Below are positions 1-7,982 of a stretch of 64,000 nucleotides of DNA, in pieces (position 1 is the stretch's first letter; each line of letters begins with the position of its first letter). The translations under genes and the position numbers were made by a program. The notes under the pieces were generated by a model that had not been told where the DNA came from, did not search any database, and was given only the letters and a program-made list of their open reading frames with translations. The DNA comes from Adlercreutzia equolifaciens (lineage in GTDB: Bacteria > Actinomycetota > Coriobacteriia > Coriobacteriales > Eggerthellaceae), in NCBI RefSeq assembly GCF_029076695.1, contig NZ_JARFIK010000001.1, forward strand, positions 1,240,001 to 1,304,000, written 5' to 3'.

Positions 1-84
1 GGCGATGGCGGCTTCTTGGCCGCGGCCCACCGCGGGCACAATGAGGGGTGGATGGGGGACGGCGTAGGCGGCAAGCAGGCTCAT
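1..84 (-). CDS. Memo/LigB-type protein, N-terminal fragment (AmmeMemoRadiSam system)
   Basis: Only the first 28 codons are inside the window; the gene runs off the left edge. The peptide starts MSLLAAYAVPHPPLIVPAVG, and the AYxVPHPPLIVPxVGRG pattern is the typical N-terminus of class III extradiol-dioxygenase-like (LigB/Memo) proteins, which in anaerobes are often fused to an AMMECR1 domain. The His in VPHPP is the expected first metal ligand. The ATG at 84 is preceded by AAGGA about ten bases upstream. The gene lies 91 bp downstream of the 5-formyl-THF cyclo-ligase gene on the same strand. The function of this family in bacteria is not settled. The call rests on a short N-terminal match only. 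Confidence 0.55.
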   Translation of the reverse strand, partial: MSLLAAYAVPHPPLIVPAVGRGQEAAIA

Positions 85-175
85 GGGATCATCTTCCTTT
101 TCATGACCAGGCAGGTAGGCAATGGTTCCATGGTGCACCGAGTAAGGTGCTGTTGCGGCGTTGGTGGGGGAAGTG

Positions 176-802
176 TCACAAGATTGTTGGCGCTGCACCG
201 CTTGAGCGCAGCCCCGCTTCGTCCGCAACCCAGTCGACAGGTTGATCGAAGGACGCAACGGCGCCCAGAGCATGCAGGTCGGAAACACGCTGGACGGTGC
301 GAGTCAATCCCAGGCTTGTGCCCGGGAAGGAGGCGAGGAAGCGATCGTAATAGCCACCGCCATAGCCCAGACGGTAGCCGACATCGTCGAACAGCAGCCC
401 GGGCGCGAGCGCCAGCGCACGAGGGTTGACCGTCCGGGGATCGATGAGCGTTGCGGAGTTGTTCGGCGGTTCCAGTATGCCGCCATAGCCAGGGACAAGG
501 TCGGACAGGGAGGTGATGGCGTGCCAGGTCATGAGGCCGCTGCCCGGTAGGCAGCGGGGAAGGGCAACTTCCTTATCCTGGCGCAGCGCCTCTTCGATCA
601 GGGTATGAGTGTCCACTTCGCTTCCGAAGGAGCGGTAGGCGAGGATCAGTGGGGCGCGGGAAAAGAGGCTGCTCTCTATGACGGCTTGGGCCATGGCGCG
701 GTCGGCAGCCATGCGGGTTGGGGGATCGAGACTGTCGCGCAGCGCCTGCGCTTGTTGGCGCAGCGGCTTTTTGCCGTTGGTTGTGAGATGCGCGCGGTTC
801 AT
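176..802 (-). CDS. 5-formyltetrahydrofolate cyclo-ligase
   Basis: This 208-residue cytosolic enzyme converts 5-formyl-THF to 5,10-methenyl-THF using ATP, returning the storage form of folate to the one-carbon pool. The family signature RLGYGGGYYDRFL is at residues 144-156, preceded by the ALAPGLLFDD strand. The N-terminal basic helix (KKPLRQQAQALRD) is also typical. Length matches the family (about 180-210). The start ATG at 802 follows TAGGAG. Its product feeds the same pathway as the Fhs-FchA-FolD cluster at 21.6-25 kb. Confidence 0.9.
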   Translation of the reverse strand: MNRAHLTTNGKKPLRQQAQALRDSLDPPTRMAADRAMAQAVIESSLFSRAPLILAYRSFGSEVDTHTLIEEALRQDKEVALPRCLPGSGLMTWHAITSLSDLVPGYGGILEPPNNSATLIDPRTVNPRALALAPGLLFDDVGYRLGYGGGYYDRFLASFPGTSLGLTRTVQRVSDLHALGAVASFDQPVDWVADEAGLRSSGAAPTIL

Positions 803-1188
803 GATGCTCCTAAGGTAAAACGTTGCCGTCGGCCTGTCAGCCGTTAGGGTGTCGTCGGCGCCAAGAAAGCCCGCAGGGAAAGGACGGCGCCAGCCTCAGT
901 GCCAAGGGGGTCGGGGACGGCGAGTTGTTAGCTTCAGCATAGCAGGCGTTTCCACTTGCGGGGTTGTCGCCTTGTCCGTGGGTCGCTTCTGGTCAATCGG
1001 CGGCTGTTTTCCATCGAGCAGGCGGATGGCGGGCACGAAATCGTTCCTTTGCGGCTGCAGATCCCGCTGGCAACGGTTGGGGAAACACTTGCTCTCGGTG
1101 TTTTGACGAATGGCTTGGTGGCCAGGGATGTCGTCCGGCTGGGCGCACAATGGCTATGGTACGTGCACTTCAAAAGAAAGGATGTGCC
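803..1188. other. 386-bp intergenic region between divergent genes
   Basis: This gap must hold the divergent promoters of the cyclo-ligase gene (minus) and the thioredoxin gene (plus). A TATGGT hexamer about 30 bases before the thioredoxin start could be a -10 element, but no convincing -35 accompanies it. I see no terminator, RNA fold or plausible short ORF with a ribosome binding site. Confidence 0.4.
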
Positions 1189-1497
1189 ATGATTGAGCAA
1201 TTAAGTGAAAGCGACTTTTCCCAGAAAGTTATCGACGCGCCGGGCAAAGTGCTGGTGGAATTCTTCGCCACGTGGTGCCCGCATTGCCAGCGCATGATGC
1301 CGGTTATCGGCTTGGTGGCTGATCGTCTCGAGGGCGAGGTGCCCGTCTATCAGGTGGATATCGACAAATGCCCGCAATTGGCCCAGAAGTATGCCTCCAA
1401 CGGCGTGCCCACCTTCTTGCTCTTTGAGGACGGCGTAGTGAAAAAGACCCTGGTGGGCGAGCAGTCCGAGCAGCATCTGCAGCAGCTGGCTGCCTAA
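1189..1497 (+). CDS. thioredoxin with WCPHC active site
   Basis: A 102-residue single-domain thioredoxin that reduces protein disulfides in the cytosol. The active site is FFATWCPHCQRM, with Cys30 and Cys33. The Pro-His pair replaces the usual Gly-Pro of thioredoxin; a His in this loop normally makes the redox couple more oxidising. The cis-Pro loop NGVPTFLLFEDG and the C-terminal helix are intact. The ATG at 1189 was chosen over upstream in-frame starts because AAAGAAAGGA lies just before it and the protein then has normal thioredoxin length. A strong terminator follows, so the gene appears monocistronic. Confidence 0.9.
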   Translation: MIEQLSESDFSQKVIDAPGKVLVEFFATWCPHCQRMMPVIGLVADRLEGEVPVYQVDIDKCPQLAQKYASNGVPTFLLFEDGVVKKTLVGEQSEQHLQQLAA

Positions 1498-1632
1498 GGG
1501 CCCCGAATAGCGGGACGCCGCTGCGCCGCGTCGCGTATAGCGCGGTGCTTTGCGCCGAACGCGGTTTGGGCGACGGTCCTTTATGGTTGATGGGAGTGCT
1601 GGATATTCGGCGCTTTGTCCTTCCTGGGACAG

Positions 1633-1668
1633 GCGGCCCCTTCTTCGGAAGGGGCCGCTTGTCGTTCT
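1633..1668 (+). terminator. rho-independent terminator after thioredoxin
   Basis: A perfect 11-bp stem (1633-1643 with 1648-1658) closes on a TTCG tetraloop and is followed by a T-rich run. Confidence 0.85.
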
Positions 1669-1681
1669 GTCAAAAGTTCTC

Positions 1682-1710
1682 TTGACTTGGAGTTGGCTCT
1701 AATTATTACT
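1682..1710 (+). promoter_or_regulatory. putative promoter of the aldo/keto reductase gene
   Basis: TTGACT at 1682-1687 is followed after 16-17 bp by an A/T-rich TATTAC/ATTACT hexamer at 1704-1710. It sits just after a terminator and about 30 bp before the gene start. The surrounding A+T-rich patch stands out from the GC-rich background. Confidence 0.5.
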
Positions 1711-1742
1711 ATCATGATCAGAGACTACTGAGAGGAGACTCC

Positions 1743-2870
1743 ATGACTGCACCGTTCGAGGGCGTCGGCAAGCTTGGCTTCGGCGCCATGCGCCTTCCCC
1801 TGACCGACCCCGATGACGTAACGGCTATCGACATCGAGCAGGTCAAAGCCATGATCGATGAGTTCATCGCCCAGGGCGGCACCTATGTGGACACCGCCTT
1901 CGTGTACCACAACGGTCACTCGGAAGGAGCGCTGCGCCAGGCGCTGGTGGAGCGCTACCCGCGCGAGGCCTTCACGGTGGCTACTAAGTGCCTGGCCTGG
2001 GCCTGTCCCAGCAAGGAGGAGGCGCAGGCCTGCCTGCCCACCTCGTTGGAGCGCCTGGGCGTCGACTACATCGACTACTATCTGCTGCACAACGTGGGCG
2101 GCCCCCGCACGGCCAAGTTCGACGAGTACGACATGTGGAACTTCGTGGCCCAGGCCAAGGCCGACGGGCTCATTCGCTACGCGGGCTTCTCCATCCACGA
2201 CGGCGCCGATGTGCTCGACGAGATTCTAACGGCGCACCCCGAGATGGACTTCGTGCAGGTGCAGGTGAACTACTTGGATTGGGACGACCCGGTGGTGCAG
2301 TCCCGGCGTTTGCTGGAAGTGGCGGCCAAGCATGGCGTTCCCGCCATCATCATGGAGCCCGTGCGCGGCGGCCGCTTGGCGAATCTGCCCGAGCGCGGTG
2401 CCGAGGTGCTTCGCGCCGCAAACCCCGAGGCCAGCCAGGCTTCCTGGGCCTATCGCTTCTGCCTCGAGCAGCCGAACGTGCTGACCGTGCTGGCCGGTGC
2501 CTCGTCGCTTGAGCAGATGCAGGACAACATGCGCACCTTCCAGACCCACAAGCCCTTCACCGCCGCCGAACGCGAGGCCATCGACGGCGCCATCGCCGCG
2601 CTGCGCTCGGTGGATCTCATTCCCTGCACCAACTGCGGGTACTGCGTGAAGGACTGCCCCGAGGGTGTGAAGATCCCCGAAATCATGGGCATGCTGAACT
2701 TGGAGCGCACCACCGAGGATCGTGCTTTCGTGAAGAACCAGTACAGCTGGCAGGCCACGGGCGGCCGCGCCTCCCAGTGCATTCAGTGTGGCACCTGCGA
2801 GGCCATGTGCCCTCAGTCCATCGGCATCATCGACCACCTGGTAGAGGCTGTGGAGCACTACGAGGACTAA
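1743..2870 (+). CDS. aldo/keto reductase with C-terminal two-cluster ferredoxin domain
   Basis: 375 residues: an AKR TIM-barrel (about 1-285) followed by a ferredoxin-type tail. The AKR catalytic tetrad is visible as Asp50, Tyr55, Lys82 and His116. The tail has two C-x2-C-x2-C-x3-CP motifs: Cys295/298/301/305 and Cys346/349/352/356, predicting two [4Fe-4S] clusters. Enzymes of this layout are common in gut anaerobes and are thought to couple carbonyl or related reductions to Fe-S electron carriers; the substrate is unknown. The start follows GAGAGGAG. It stands alone, with its own promoter and terminator. Confidence 0.85.
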   Translation: MTAPFEGVGKLGFGAMRLPLTDPDDVTAIDIEQVKAMIDEFIAQGGTYVDTAFVYHNGHSEGALRQALVERYPREAFTVATKCLAWACPSKEEAQACLPTSLERLGVDYIDYYLLHNVGGPRTAKFDEYDMWNFVAQAKADGLIRYAGFSIHDGADVLDEILTAHPEMDFVQVQVNYLDWDDPVVQSRRLLEVAAKHGVPAIIMEPVRGGRLANLPERGAEVLRAANPEASQASWAYRFCLEQPNVLTVLAGASSLEQMQDNMRTFQTHKPFTAAEREAIDGAIAALRSVDLIPCTNCGYCVKDCPEGVKIPEIMGMLNLERTTEDRAFVKNQYSWQATGGRASQCIQCGTCEAMCPQSIGIIDHLVEAVEHYED

Positions 2871-2900
2871 AGGGGCTGGCGCGCAAACGAGCGAATTGCA

Positions 2901-2940
2901 GAGGGGCGGCTGCCGTTTCGGTAAGCCGCCCCTCTTGTTG
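2901..2940. terminator. bidirectional terminator between convergent genes
   Basis: Perfect 11-bp inverted repeat (2901-2911 with 2924-2934) between the 3' ends of the aldo/keto reductase gene and the minus-strand transporter gene, with TCTTGTTG on the plus side. It may serve both genes. Confidence 0.7.
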
Positions 2941-2957
2941 CGAGAGACAATGGCTCC

Positions 2958-3899
2958 CTACAGCACGCTGGTGACGAACGTGGCCAGAAGCGGAATGCTG
3001 GCCAGGGCCAGCACGGTGGTGACGAAGGTGCCTTGGGCCATTACCCGGCTGTTGCCGCCGTACTGGTAGCAGAGCATGGTGCCGTTGGTGGCCACGGGCA
3101 TGCCGGTGAGCATGATGGTAACAGCAAGCATGAGGCCGCTGGGAACGAAGGGGCTGAAAACGGCCCATATCAGGACGGGCATAACCATCAGGCGGAACAG
3201 CGAGCAAATCCAAAGACGCGGGCTGCCCAACAGCTCGCGTGCCGGCATATTCGCCAAAGAAGACCCGATAATAAGCAGGGCTGCCGGGGTGGTGATGGAT
3301 CCCAGGGTGTTCAGCGCGTCGCCGAGGATGGGCGCATGGTGGATGCCCAAAAGCGTCAGCACGATGGCAATCAGGCATGAGATCATGACGGGCGTGACGA
3401 AGGTGCGCCACGTAGTTTGCACTTTGACGCCGTCGGTGTCCTGGGTAAGAAACCAGGCGCCCACGGTGAACACAAAAAGGTTGAAGGGCAGATTGAACAC
3501 AGCCGCATAGACCAGCGCGTCGGGCCCGAATACGGCGGTGAGCACAGGGTATCCGATGAAGCCCACGTTGCCGAAGCACAGCATGAACCGGTACACGCCG
3601 CGATGCCCGTCGGGAATGCGCAGCAGCAGCGTGAATCCGTAGGCCACCACGAACATAATGAGCATGCTGGCAAACGAAAGCCCCAGACACTCCCACACCT
3701 CTTGAGCCGAAGGAAGCTGCGTGGCCGTAAGCACCGATCCCAGAATCATGCCGGGCAGAGCAATATTGATGACCAGCTTTGACAACATGCGATCGAACTC
3801 ATCGTTCATGAAGCGCAGCTTCTTCGCCCCGTAGCCCACGGCCACAATGGCGAAGAGCGTCACAATTTCCTGGAATATGCCAAGCATGCCTTCGGGCAC
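2958..3899 (-). CDS. AEC (auxin efflux carrier) family transporter
   Basis: A 313-residue integral membrane protein with about ten hydrophobic segments in the two five-helix halves typical of AEC carriers. Recognisable family features are the N-terminal VGYGAKKLRFM helix, INIALPGMIL, and C-terminal MLTGMPVATNGTMLCYQYGG. Members export or exchange small organic anions such as malate, or auxin in plants; the substrate cannot be told from sequence. The start is GTG at 3899 after GAAAGGA. It is convergent with the aldo/keto reductase gene and shares its terminator region. Confidence 0.8.
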   Translation of the reverse strand: MPEGMLGIFQEIVTLFAIVAVGYGAKKLRFMNDEFDRMLSKLVINIALPGMILGSVLTATQLPSAQEVWECLGLSFASMLIMFVVAYGFTLLLRIPDGHRGVYRFMLCFGNVGFIGYPVLTAVFGPDALVYAAVFNLPFNLFVFTVGAWFLTQDTDGVKVQTTWRTFVTPVMISCLIAIVLTLLGIHHAPILGDALNTLGSITTPAALLIIGSSLANMPARELLGSPRLWICSLFRLMVMPVLIWAVFSPFVPSGLMLAVTIMLTGMPVATNGTMLCYQYGGNSRVMAQGTFVTTVLALASIPLLATFVTSVL

Positions 3900-4283
3900 A
3901 GGCAGCGTCCTTTCTGTCGCTGTTGGGTCGCCCTTTGCGGGCGCAATCCAACGGAAGCTTTTCGAGGCTTATTTGGCCACTATTTTGCGGTTAGTTAACG
4001 CCGATCAGTCAGACACGACCCGCAAGAGGTAGTTTTCTTCCTCTGAGGAAAATACGACCTGGGGTTTTGCCGTTGAACGAGAGGGTGCGCGAGGGACGCC
4101 GGCAGCTTCGCGGCCCATGCGCCGCGCAAAGCGGCTAACAAAACGAAAAAAAGCCTGCGTGTTGCTGGCGCCTTCAACGTTCGGGCGCCTTTTTCCTCGA
4201 TGCTTGCTCTGTGGAGGTCTCTGATGTGGTCGGGCGTTGTCGTATACTGGCCACTGCTGTTTTTCGTCGTTGAAAGGATTGCC
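3900..4283. other. 384-bp divergent intergenic region
   Basis: This gap separates the AEC transporter (minus) from endonuclease IV (plus). It contains an odd palindrome TTCCTCTGAGGAA at 4038-4050 flanked by TTTT/AAAA, which could be an operator. A GGCGCC pair (4167-4172 and 4184-4189) is followed by TTTTT at 4190-4194, terminator-like although no plus-strand gene lies upstream. TATACT at 4243-4248 is a likely -10 for endonuclease IV. No supported ORF was found. Confidence 0.4.
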
Positions 4284-5123
4284 ATGTTCACCATCGGATG
4301 CCACCTGTCCAGCGCCAAGGGCTATCTGAAAATGGCGAAGGACGCGGTGTCCATCGACGGCAACACCTTCCAGTTCTTTACGCGCAACCCGCGCGGCGGA
4401 AAGGCCAAGGCCATCGATCCGGCCGATGTGGCCGCCTTTCACGAGTACGCCAATGAGCATGGCATTACCACGTTCTTAGCCCATGCTCCCTACACCATGA
4501 ACCCCGCGGCGGCGAAGCCGGAAACGCGCCAGTTCGCCATCGAGCTGCTTACTGATGACCTTATGCGCATGGAGAACACCCCAGGTCAGCTGTACAACAT
4601 GCATCCTGGCTGCCATGTGGGTCAGGGCACGGAAAAGGGCATCGAGCTCATTGCCGACGCGCTCAACCAGGTTATGACTCCGGACCAAACCACCACGGTG
4701 CTCTTGGAAACCATGGCGGGGAAGGGCTCGGAAGTGGGCGGTCGCTTCGAAGAGCTGGCGGCCATTATCGAGCGCGTGGATCAGGCGGACAAAATGGGCG
4801 TGTGTTTGGACACCTGCCATGTATGGGAGGGTGGCTACGACATTGTCGGCAACCTTGATGGCGTGCTTGAGGAGTTCGATCGCATTGTGGGCCTCGATCG
4901 CCTGCGCGCCATTCACCTCAACGATTCCAAGAATCCTCTTGCCGCGCACAAGGATCGTCACGAGGCCATTGGCGAAGGGCACATCGGCTTCGAGGCCCTC
5001 GCGGCGGTGACGAACCATCCGGCCCTGCGCGATTTGCCCTTTTTTCTGGAAACACCCCAGGATAACCTGGACGGCTGGGCGGCAGAAATTGCCGCTTTGC
5101 GCGCCGCTCATCAGGAAGGGTAG
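4284..5123 (+). CDS. nfo: endonuclease IV (apurinic/apyrimidinic DNA repair nuclease)
   Basis: A 279-residue TIM-barrel zinc nuclease that cleaves DNA 5' to abasic sites in base excision repair. The start of the family fold (MFTIGCHLSSAKGYLKMAKDA) is clear. The metal-ligand segments are all present: FLAHAPY, MHPGCHV, LLETMAGKGSE, GVCLDTCHVWEGGYD and IHLNDSKNPLAAHKDRHEAI. The ATG at 4284 was preferred over an in-frame start 84 bp upstream because the upstream segment is unlike the family and GAAAGGA precedes 4284. It ends only 5 bp from the end of the convergent hemolysin III gene. Confidence 0.93.
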   Translation: MFTIGCHLSSAKGYLKMAKDAVSIDGNTFQFFTRNPRGGKAKAIDPADVAAFHEYANEHGITTFLAHAPYTMNPAAAKPETRQFAIELLTDDLMRMENTPGQLYNMHPGCHVGQGTEKGIELIADALNQVMTPDQTTTVLLETMAGKGSEVGGRFEELAAIIERVDQADKMGVCLDTCHVWEGGYDIVGNLDGVLEEFDRIVGLDRLRAIHLNDSKNPLAAHKDRHEAIGEGHIGFEALAAVTNHPALRDLPFFLETPQDNLDGWAAEIAALRAAHQEG

Positions 5124-5128
5124 ACGCT

Positions 5129-5851
5129 CTAAATCACAAAGAAGTACACGCTGAAGAACTGCAGGCAGCTGCCGGCCAAAACGAACAGGTGAAACACCGA
5201 GTGCAGGTACTTCACCTTCTTGAAGATGTAGAACACGGCGCCCACGGTGTAACAGATGCCGCCCGCAGCCAGCAGCCAGAACCCCACAGGGTTCATTACC
5301 GCAAACAGCGTGGGCAAAAACACCACAATGGACCAGCCCAGGGCCACGTAGAGCACGGCGGAAATCCAGCGCGGGCGGAAGGTCCAGAATGCCTCAAAGG
5401 CAATGCCCAGAAGCGCCACGCCCCACACGAACGCGGCGAGCCATATGCCGCCATAGGGCGCCAAAGTGACCAGGCAGTAGGGCGTGTAGGTGCCGGCAAT
5501 AAGCAGGTAGATGCCTGAATGGTCAAGCACTTTGAACACGCGCTTGGCGCCTTCGATGGCAATAGCGTGGTAAAGCGTGGACATCAAATACTCCAGCAGC
5601 AACGCGATGCCAAATACCAGGCCCGCCAAAAGCAGCATGCCGCCACCATCGGCTACCGACTTCACAACGAGCAGCACCAATGCCGCCACGGCCAGGCCCG
5701 CTCCTACGCCATGGGTTACAGCGTTGAAGATTTCCTCGCCCACCGAATACTCGCGCACGCGGCGCTTCGTCACTCCCACGGGGCACGGTTTGGCCGCCGC
5801 CGCAGCGGCGTTGGGGGAGAGCTCGGGATGCTTGAGTGGGATGGCCTTCAT
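5129..5851 (-). CDS. hemolysin III / PAQR family membrane protein
   Basis: A 240-residue protein with about seven transmembrane segments. Hallmarks are EEIFNAVTHGVGAGLA near residue 40, the STLYHAI segment followed by the LDHSGIYLLIAGTYTP motif, and the C-terminal HSVFHLFVL. The three conserved His and the Ser of PAQR-type proteins are therefore in place. Bacterial members are annotated as hemolysin III, but their normal role is uncertain; some are thought to be metal-dependent hydrolases of membrane lipids. ATG at 5851 was chosen because AAGGAGG lies directly upstream, rather than an in-frame start 30 bases earlier. Confidence 0.85.
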   Translation of the reverse strand: MKAIPLKHPELSPNAAAAAAKPCPVGVTKRRVREYSVGEEIFNAVTHGVGAGLAVAALVLLVVKSVADGGGMLLLAGLVFGIALLLEYLMSTLYHAIAIEGAKRVFKVLDHSGIYLLIAGTYTPYCLVTLAPYGGIWLAAFVWGVALLGIAFEAFWTFRPRWISAVLYVALGWSIVVFLPTLFAVMNPVGFWLLAAGGICYTVGAVFYIFKKVKYLHSVFHLFVLAGSCLQFFSVYFFVI

Positions 5852-6014
5852 GGATCCTCCTTGGAGTGGATAGAGTCTCATGATAGTTCAGGGAAGGGGC
5901 CGATCGGGAAACAGAAGGGAAACGGGGCAGGAAGAACAAAAGAAGACAGACGATAACAAGCGAAGGCGCGCTCCATTTGGCTTTGGCGTGGTTCGTTAAT
6001 CGGCGCTGCAAGCG

Positions 6015-6842
6015 CTATGAACGCCGCTCCTGTTCCCTCATTGCCTTCAGGATGGCGCGCTTCTTCGCCTGCTTGTCGGCGTAGGCTTGCTTCTCGGCGC
6101 GATGGCGGGCGCGCTCGGCCTCGGCGGCGGCGCGTTCTTCGGCATGGGCCGCGGCTTCAGCCTCGCGGGCCGCCCGGCGCGCAGCCTTGCGCTCCTCGCG
6201 CTCGGCTTCGGCCTCGGCATCGGAGAAGCGGCAGCCGCAGTAGTTCTGGCGGTACATGCCCCCCTCGCGCGATCGGCGCGTGGCCTCATCGTAGAAGGGG
6301 CGGTAATCCTCGAAGTGAGCGATCAGCCCTTCGGCGGCCGCAGCGCGCTCCAATTCTTCACGGATGACCTGGGTGTATTGGTAGGGGCTGACGGATAGCG
6401 TGGTGCCCAGGGTGTCGTAGCCGTGCTCCCGGGCATAGCGGGCCGCCTCCTCGAAGCGCAGGCGATAGCAGGCACGGCAGCGTGCCTCGCGGGCCGCCGC
6501 GGCCTCGGAATCTGCTGAAATGCTGGGTGTATGTGCGGCTGTTTCGTCTTCTGCGGTATGGGGGTCCGGGCCGTGCACCATGCCGAAGCGCTCAAATGCG
6601 GCATCGCCCACACGACCGGCCGTGGCCTCCCAGGCGTCTGCATCGTAGGTGCCCTCGATCACCGGCACCGCTTCGCCTTCGGCCCATTCGCGCAGGGTTT
6701 CCAGGCGATGGGCGTACTCATCGGCGGGGTGGATGTTCGAGTTTGCGTAGAAGATGACCGGATTGAAGCCCTCTTCGCGTAAGAGGCGCACAGGCTCAAG
6801 GGAGCACGGCCCACAGCAAGCATGAAGAAGCATGTTGGTCAT
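6015..6842 (-). CDS. queH: epoxyqueuosine reductase QueH with long charged C-terminal tail
   Basis: 275 residues. QueH performs the last step of queuosine synthesis in tRNA, reducing epoxyqueuosine to queuosine, and is the alternative to cobalamin-dependent QueG. The N-terminal LLHACCGPCSLEP motif, CRACYRLRFEEAA, TTLSVSPYQ and YRQNYCGCRFS are the diagnostic Cys-rich segments for the Fe-S cluster. The family is usually about 180-220 residues; here roughly 55 extra residues (Ala/Glu/Arg/Lys-rich, predicted helix or coiled coil) follow the core. A low-complexity insert near residues 125-145 also separates core segments. ATG at 6842 begins MTNMLLHACCG, matching family N-termini. Confidence 0.88.
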   Translation of the reverse strand: MTNMLLHACCGPCSLEPVRLLREEGFNPVIFYANSNIHPADEYAHRLETLREWAEGEAVPVIEGTYDADAWEATAGRVGDAAFERFGMVHGPDPHTAEDETAAHTPSISADSEAAAAREARCRACYRLRFEEAARYAREHGYDTLGTTLSVSPYQYTQVIREELERAAAAEGLIAHFEDYRPFYDEATRRSREGGMYRQNYCGCRFSDAEAEAEREERKAARRAAREAEAAAHAEERAAAEAERARHRAEKQAYADKQAKKRAILKAMREQERRS

Positions 6843-6879
6843 AGTTCCGGTTTCACTTCCTTGACGGGGTTCCTCAACC

Positions 6880-6914
6880 AAAAAAAAGCGGCCGAGCATT
6901 GCGCCTCGGCCGCT
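6880..6914 (-). terminator. terminator of the ferritin gene
   Basis: On the minus strand, a perfect 10-bp stem (6905-6914 with 6887-6896, 8-nt loop) is followed by eight T residues. Confidence 0.9.
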
Positions 6915-6932
6915 TCAAATGGCAGGCTTTCG

Positions 6933-7448
6933 CTACTCGGCAGCCAGCGGGCTCGGCACGGTGTAGGTGCGGGTGGCGCACTCGCGATCCAGGTCGTACA
7001 GGCCCTTGGGGTCGCCGCCGAACAGCTTCATGTTGGTGATCATGGTGTCGGCGTTGTCCTCTTCCTCCAGCTGCTCGTCGATGAACCAGCCCAGGAATTT
7101 CTGAGCGCGGTAGTCGTGAGCTTCCAGAGCGGCGGCATAGATGTCGTTGATGAGCGACGTCACGTACTTCTCGTGCTCCATGGCAGCCTCCAGCGGCTCC
7201 AGGAAGTTGGCGAACACCTTGTCAGGCTGGTCGATGGCCAGCAGCTTCACCTTCTCGCCGTTCTCGTGCAGGTAGTTGCGGAAGATCATGGCGTGATCGC
7301 GCTCTTCCTGAGCCTGGATTTCGAAGTAGTTGGCGTAGCCGGACAGGCCCTCCTCCTCGTAGTAGTCGGCGAAGGATAGGTACAGATAGGCGGAGTACAG
7401 CTCCTTGTTGATCTGATCGTTGATGAGTTCGTAGACCTTGGCGTCCAT
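6933..7448 (-). CDS. bacterial non-heme ferritin
   Basis: A 171-residue four-helix-bundle iron-storage protein that oxidises Fe(II) and stores it as mineral in a 24-subunit shell. The ferroxidase ligands fall in INDQINKELYSAYLYLS and FEIQAQEERDHAMIFRNYL, with further Glu in FIDEQLEEEDNADTM. Length matches FtnA-type ferritins. The start ATG follows GAAAGGATTTCC; an upstream in-frame start would add 34 atypical residues. It is monocistronic with its own terminator. No Fur box could be identified with confidence upstream. Confidence 0.93.
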   Translation of the reverse strand: MDAKVYELINDQINKELYSAYLYLSFADYYEEEGLSGYANYFEIQAQEERDHAMIFRNYLHENGEKVKLLAIDQPDKVFANFLEPLEAAMEHEKYVTSLINDIYAAALEAHDYRAQKFLGWFIDEQLEEEDNADTMITNMKLFGGDPKGLYDLDRECATRTYTVPSPLAAE

Positions 7449-7654
7449 GGAAATCCTTTCTTGTTGGTGCCGCGCTGCTCGTGGTGCGCGGCAAAATCGA
7501 ACGATGACAGCATACCGCGCTTGAGAAAAAAGTGGTCGGATTCCTTTCATTTTAACGAAAGCGAAAAGCGGAAATTTGCGGGTGCGGCACCGCGGTCAGC
7601 GCCGTTCTGTGGAGAAAGTCTCGAATTGGAGCTGCTGGTATACCGTAGTAGGTG

Positions 7655-7704
7655 CTGTGGCCTTATCGAAATGTACAAATCTAGACATTTCGATAAGGCC
7701 ACAG
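7655..7704. repeat. perfect 20-bp inverted repeat with 10-nt loop
   Basis: Bases 7655-7674 are the exact reverse complement of 7685-7704, separated by ACAAATCTAG. The core TTATCGAAATGT / ACATTTCGATAA is A+T-rich, but the outer arms are GC-rich. No T-run follows, so it is not an ordinary terminator. It could be an operator, a mobile-element footprint or a structured RNA. Confidence 0.8.
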
Positions 7705-7837
7705 GCGGAACACCCCCTCCCGGATCGTGGTTTGTTTCATGAAACCAACAAATAAGGGGTTCGGTCACCGAAGGGTGGGTCTTCGGCTACCATGGGGGCG
7801 TGGCAACAAGGCGTGAGCAATATCACGAGCTTGATTA

Positions 7838-7877
7838 TTGGGCCCACTGCAGGATGAGCAACCTGCAGTGGGCCCAA
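7838..7877. repeat. perfect 16-bp inverted repeat with 8-nt loop
   Basis: Bases 7838-7853 pair exactly with 7862-7877 around ATGAGCAA. No T-run follows on either strand. It lies 20 bp from the terminator of the minus-strand membrane protein gene. Confidence 0.75.
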
Positions 7878-7890
7878 CGCTTTGCCGGTA

Positions 7891-7916
7891 CAAAAAAGCC
7901 CGGCCGAAACCGGGCT
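7891..7916 (-). terminator. terminator of the holin-like membrane protein gene
   Basis: On the minus strand, a 7-bp stem (7910-7916 with 7897-7903) is followed by six T residues. Confidence 0.85.
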
Positions 7917-7982
7917 GAGCGTGGCGATGCCGTTTATGCGGGCCATGGGTTCCGAACCTGCCGCCGCTTTATTTCTGCAGCC

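Larger units (their letters stand above)
7449..7982. other. 534-bp intergenic region rich in inverted repeats
   Basis: The region lies between the starts of ferritin (minus) and the end of the phage-holin-like gene (minus). It holds two perfect long inverted repeats (7655-7704 and 7838-7877, listed separately), the palindrome TTTCATGAAA near 7735-7744, a CCGAAG/CTTCGG hairpin around 7768-7787, and the downstream gene's terminator. Short ORFs exist, but none has a convincing ribosome binding site. Confidence 0.5.

Noticed and set aside
7735-7810. Short ORF starting at 7739 (MKPTNKGFGHRR...)
   Set aside because: It is only about 25 codons and has no ribosome binding site; the start lies in the TTTCATGAAA palindrome.
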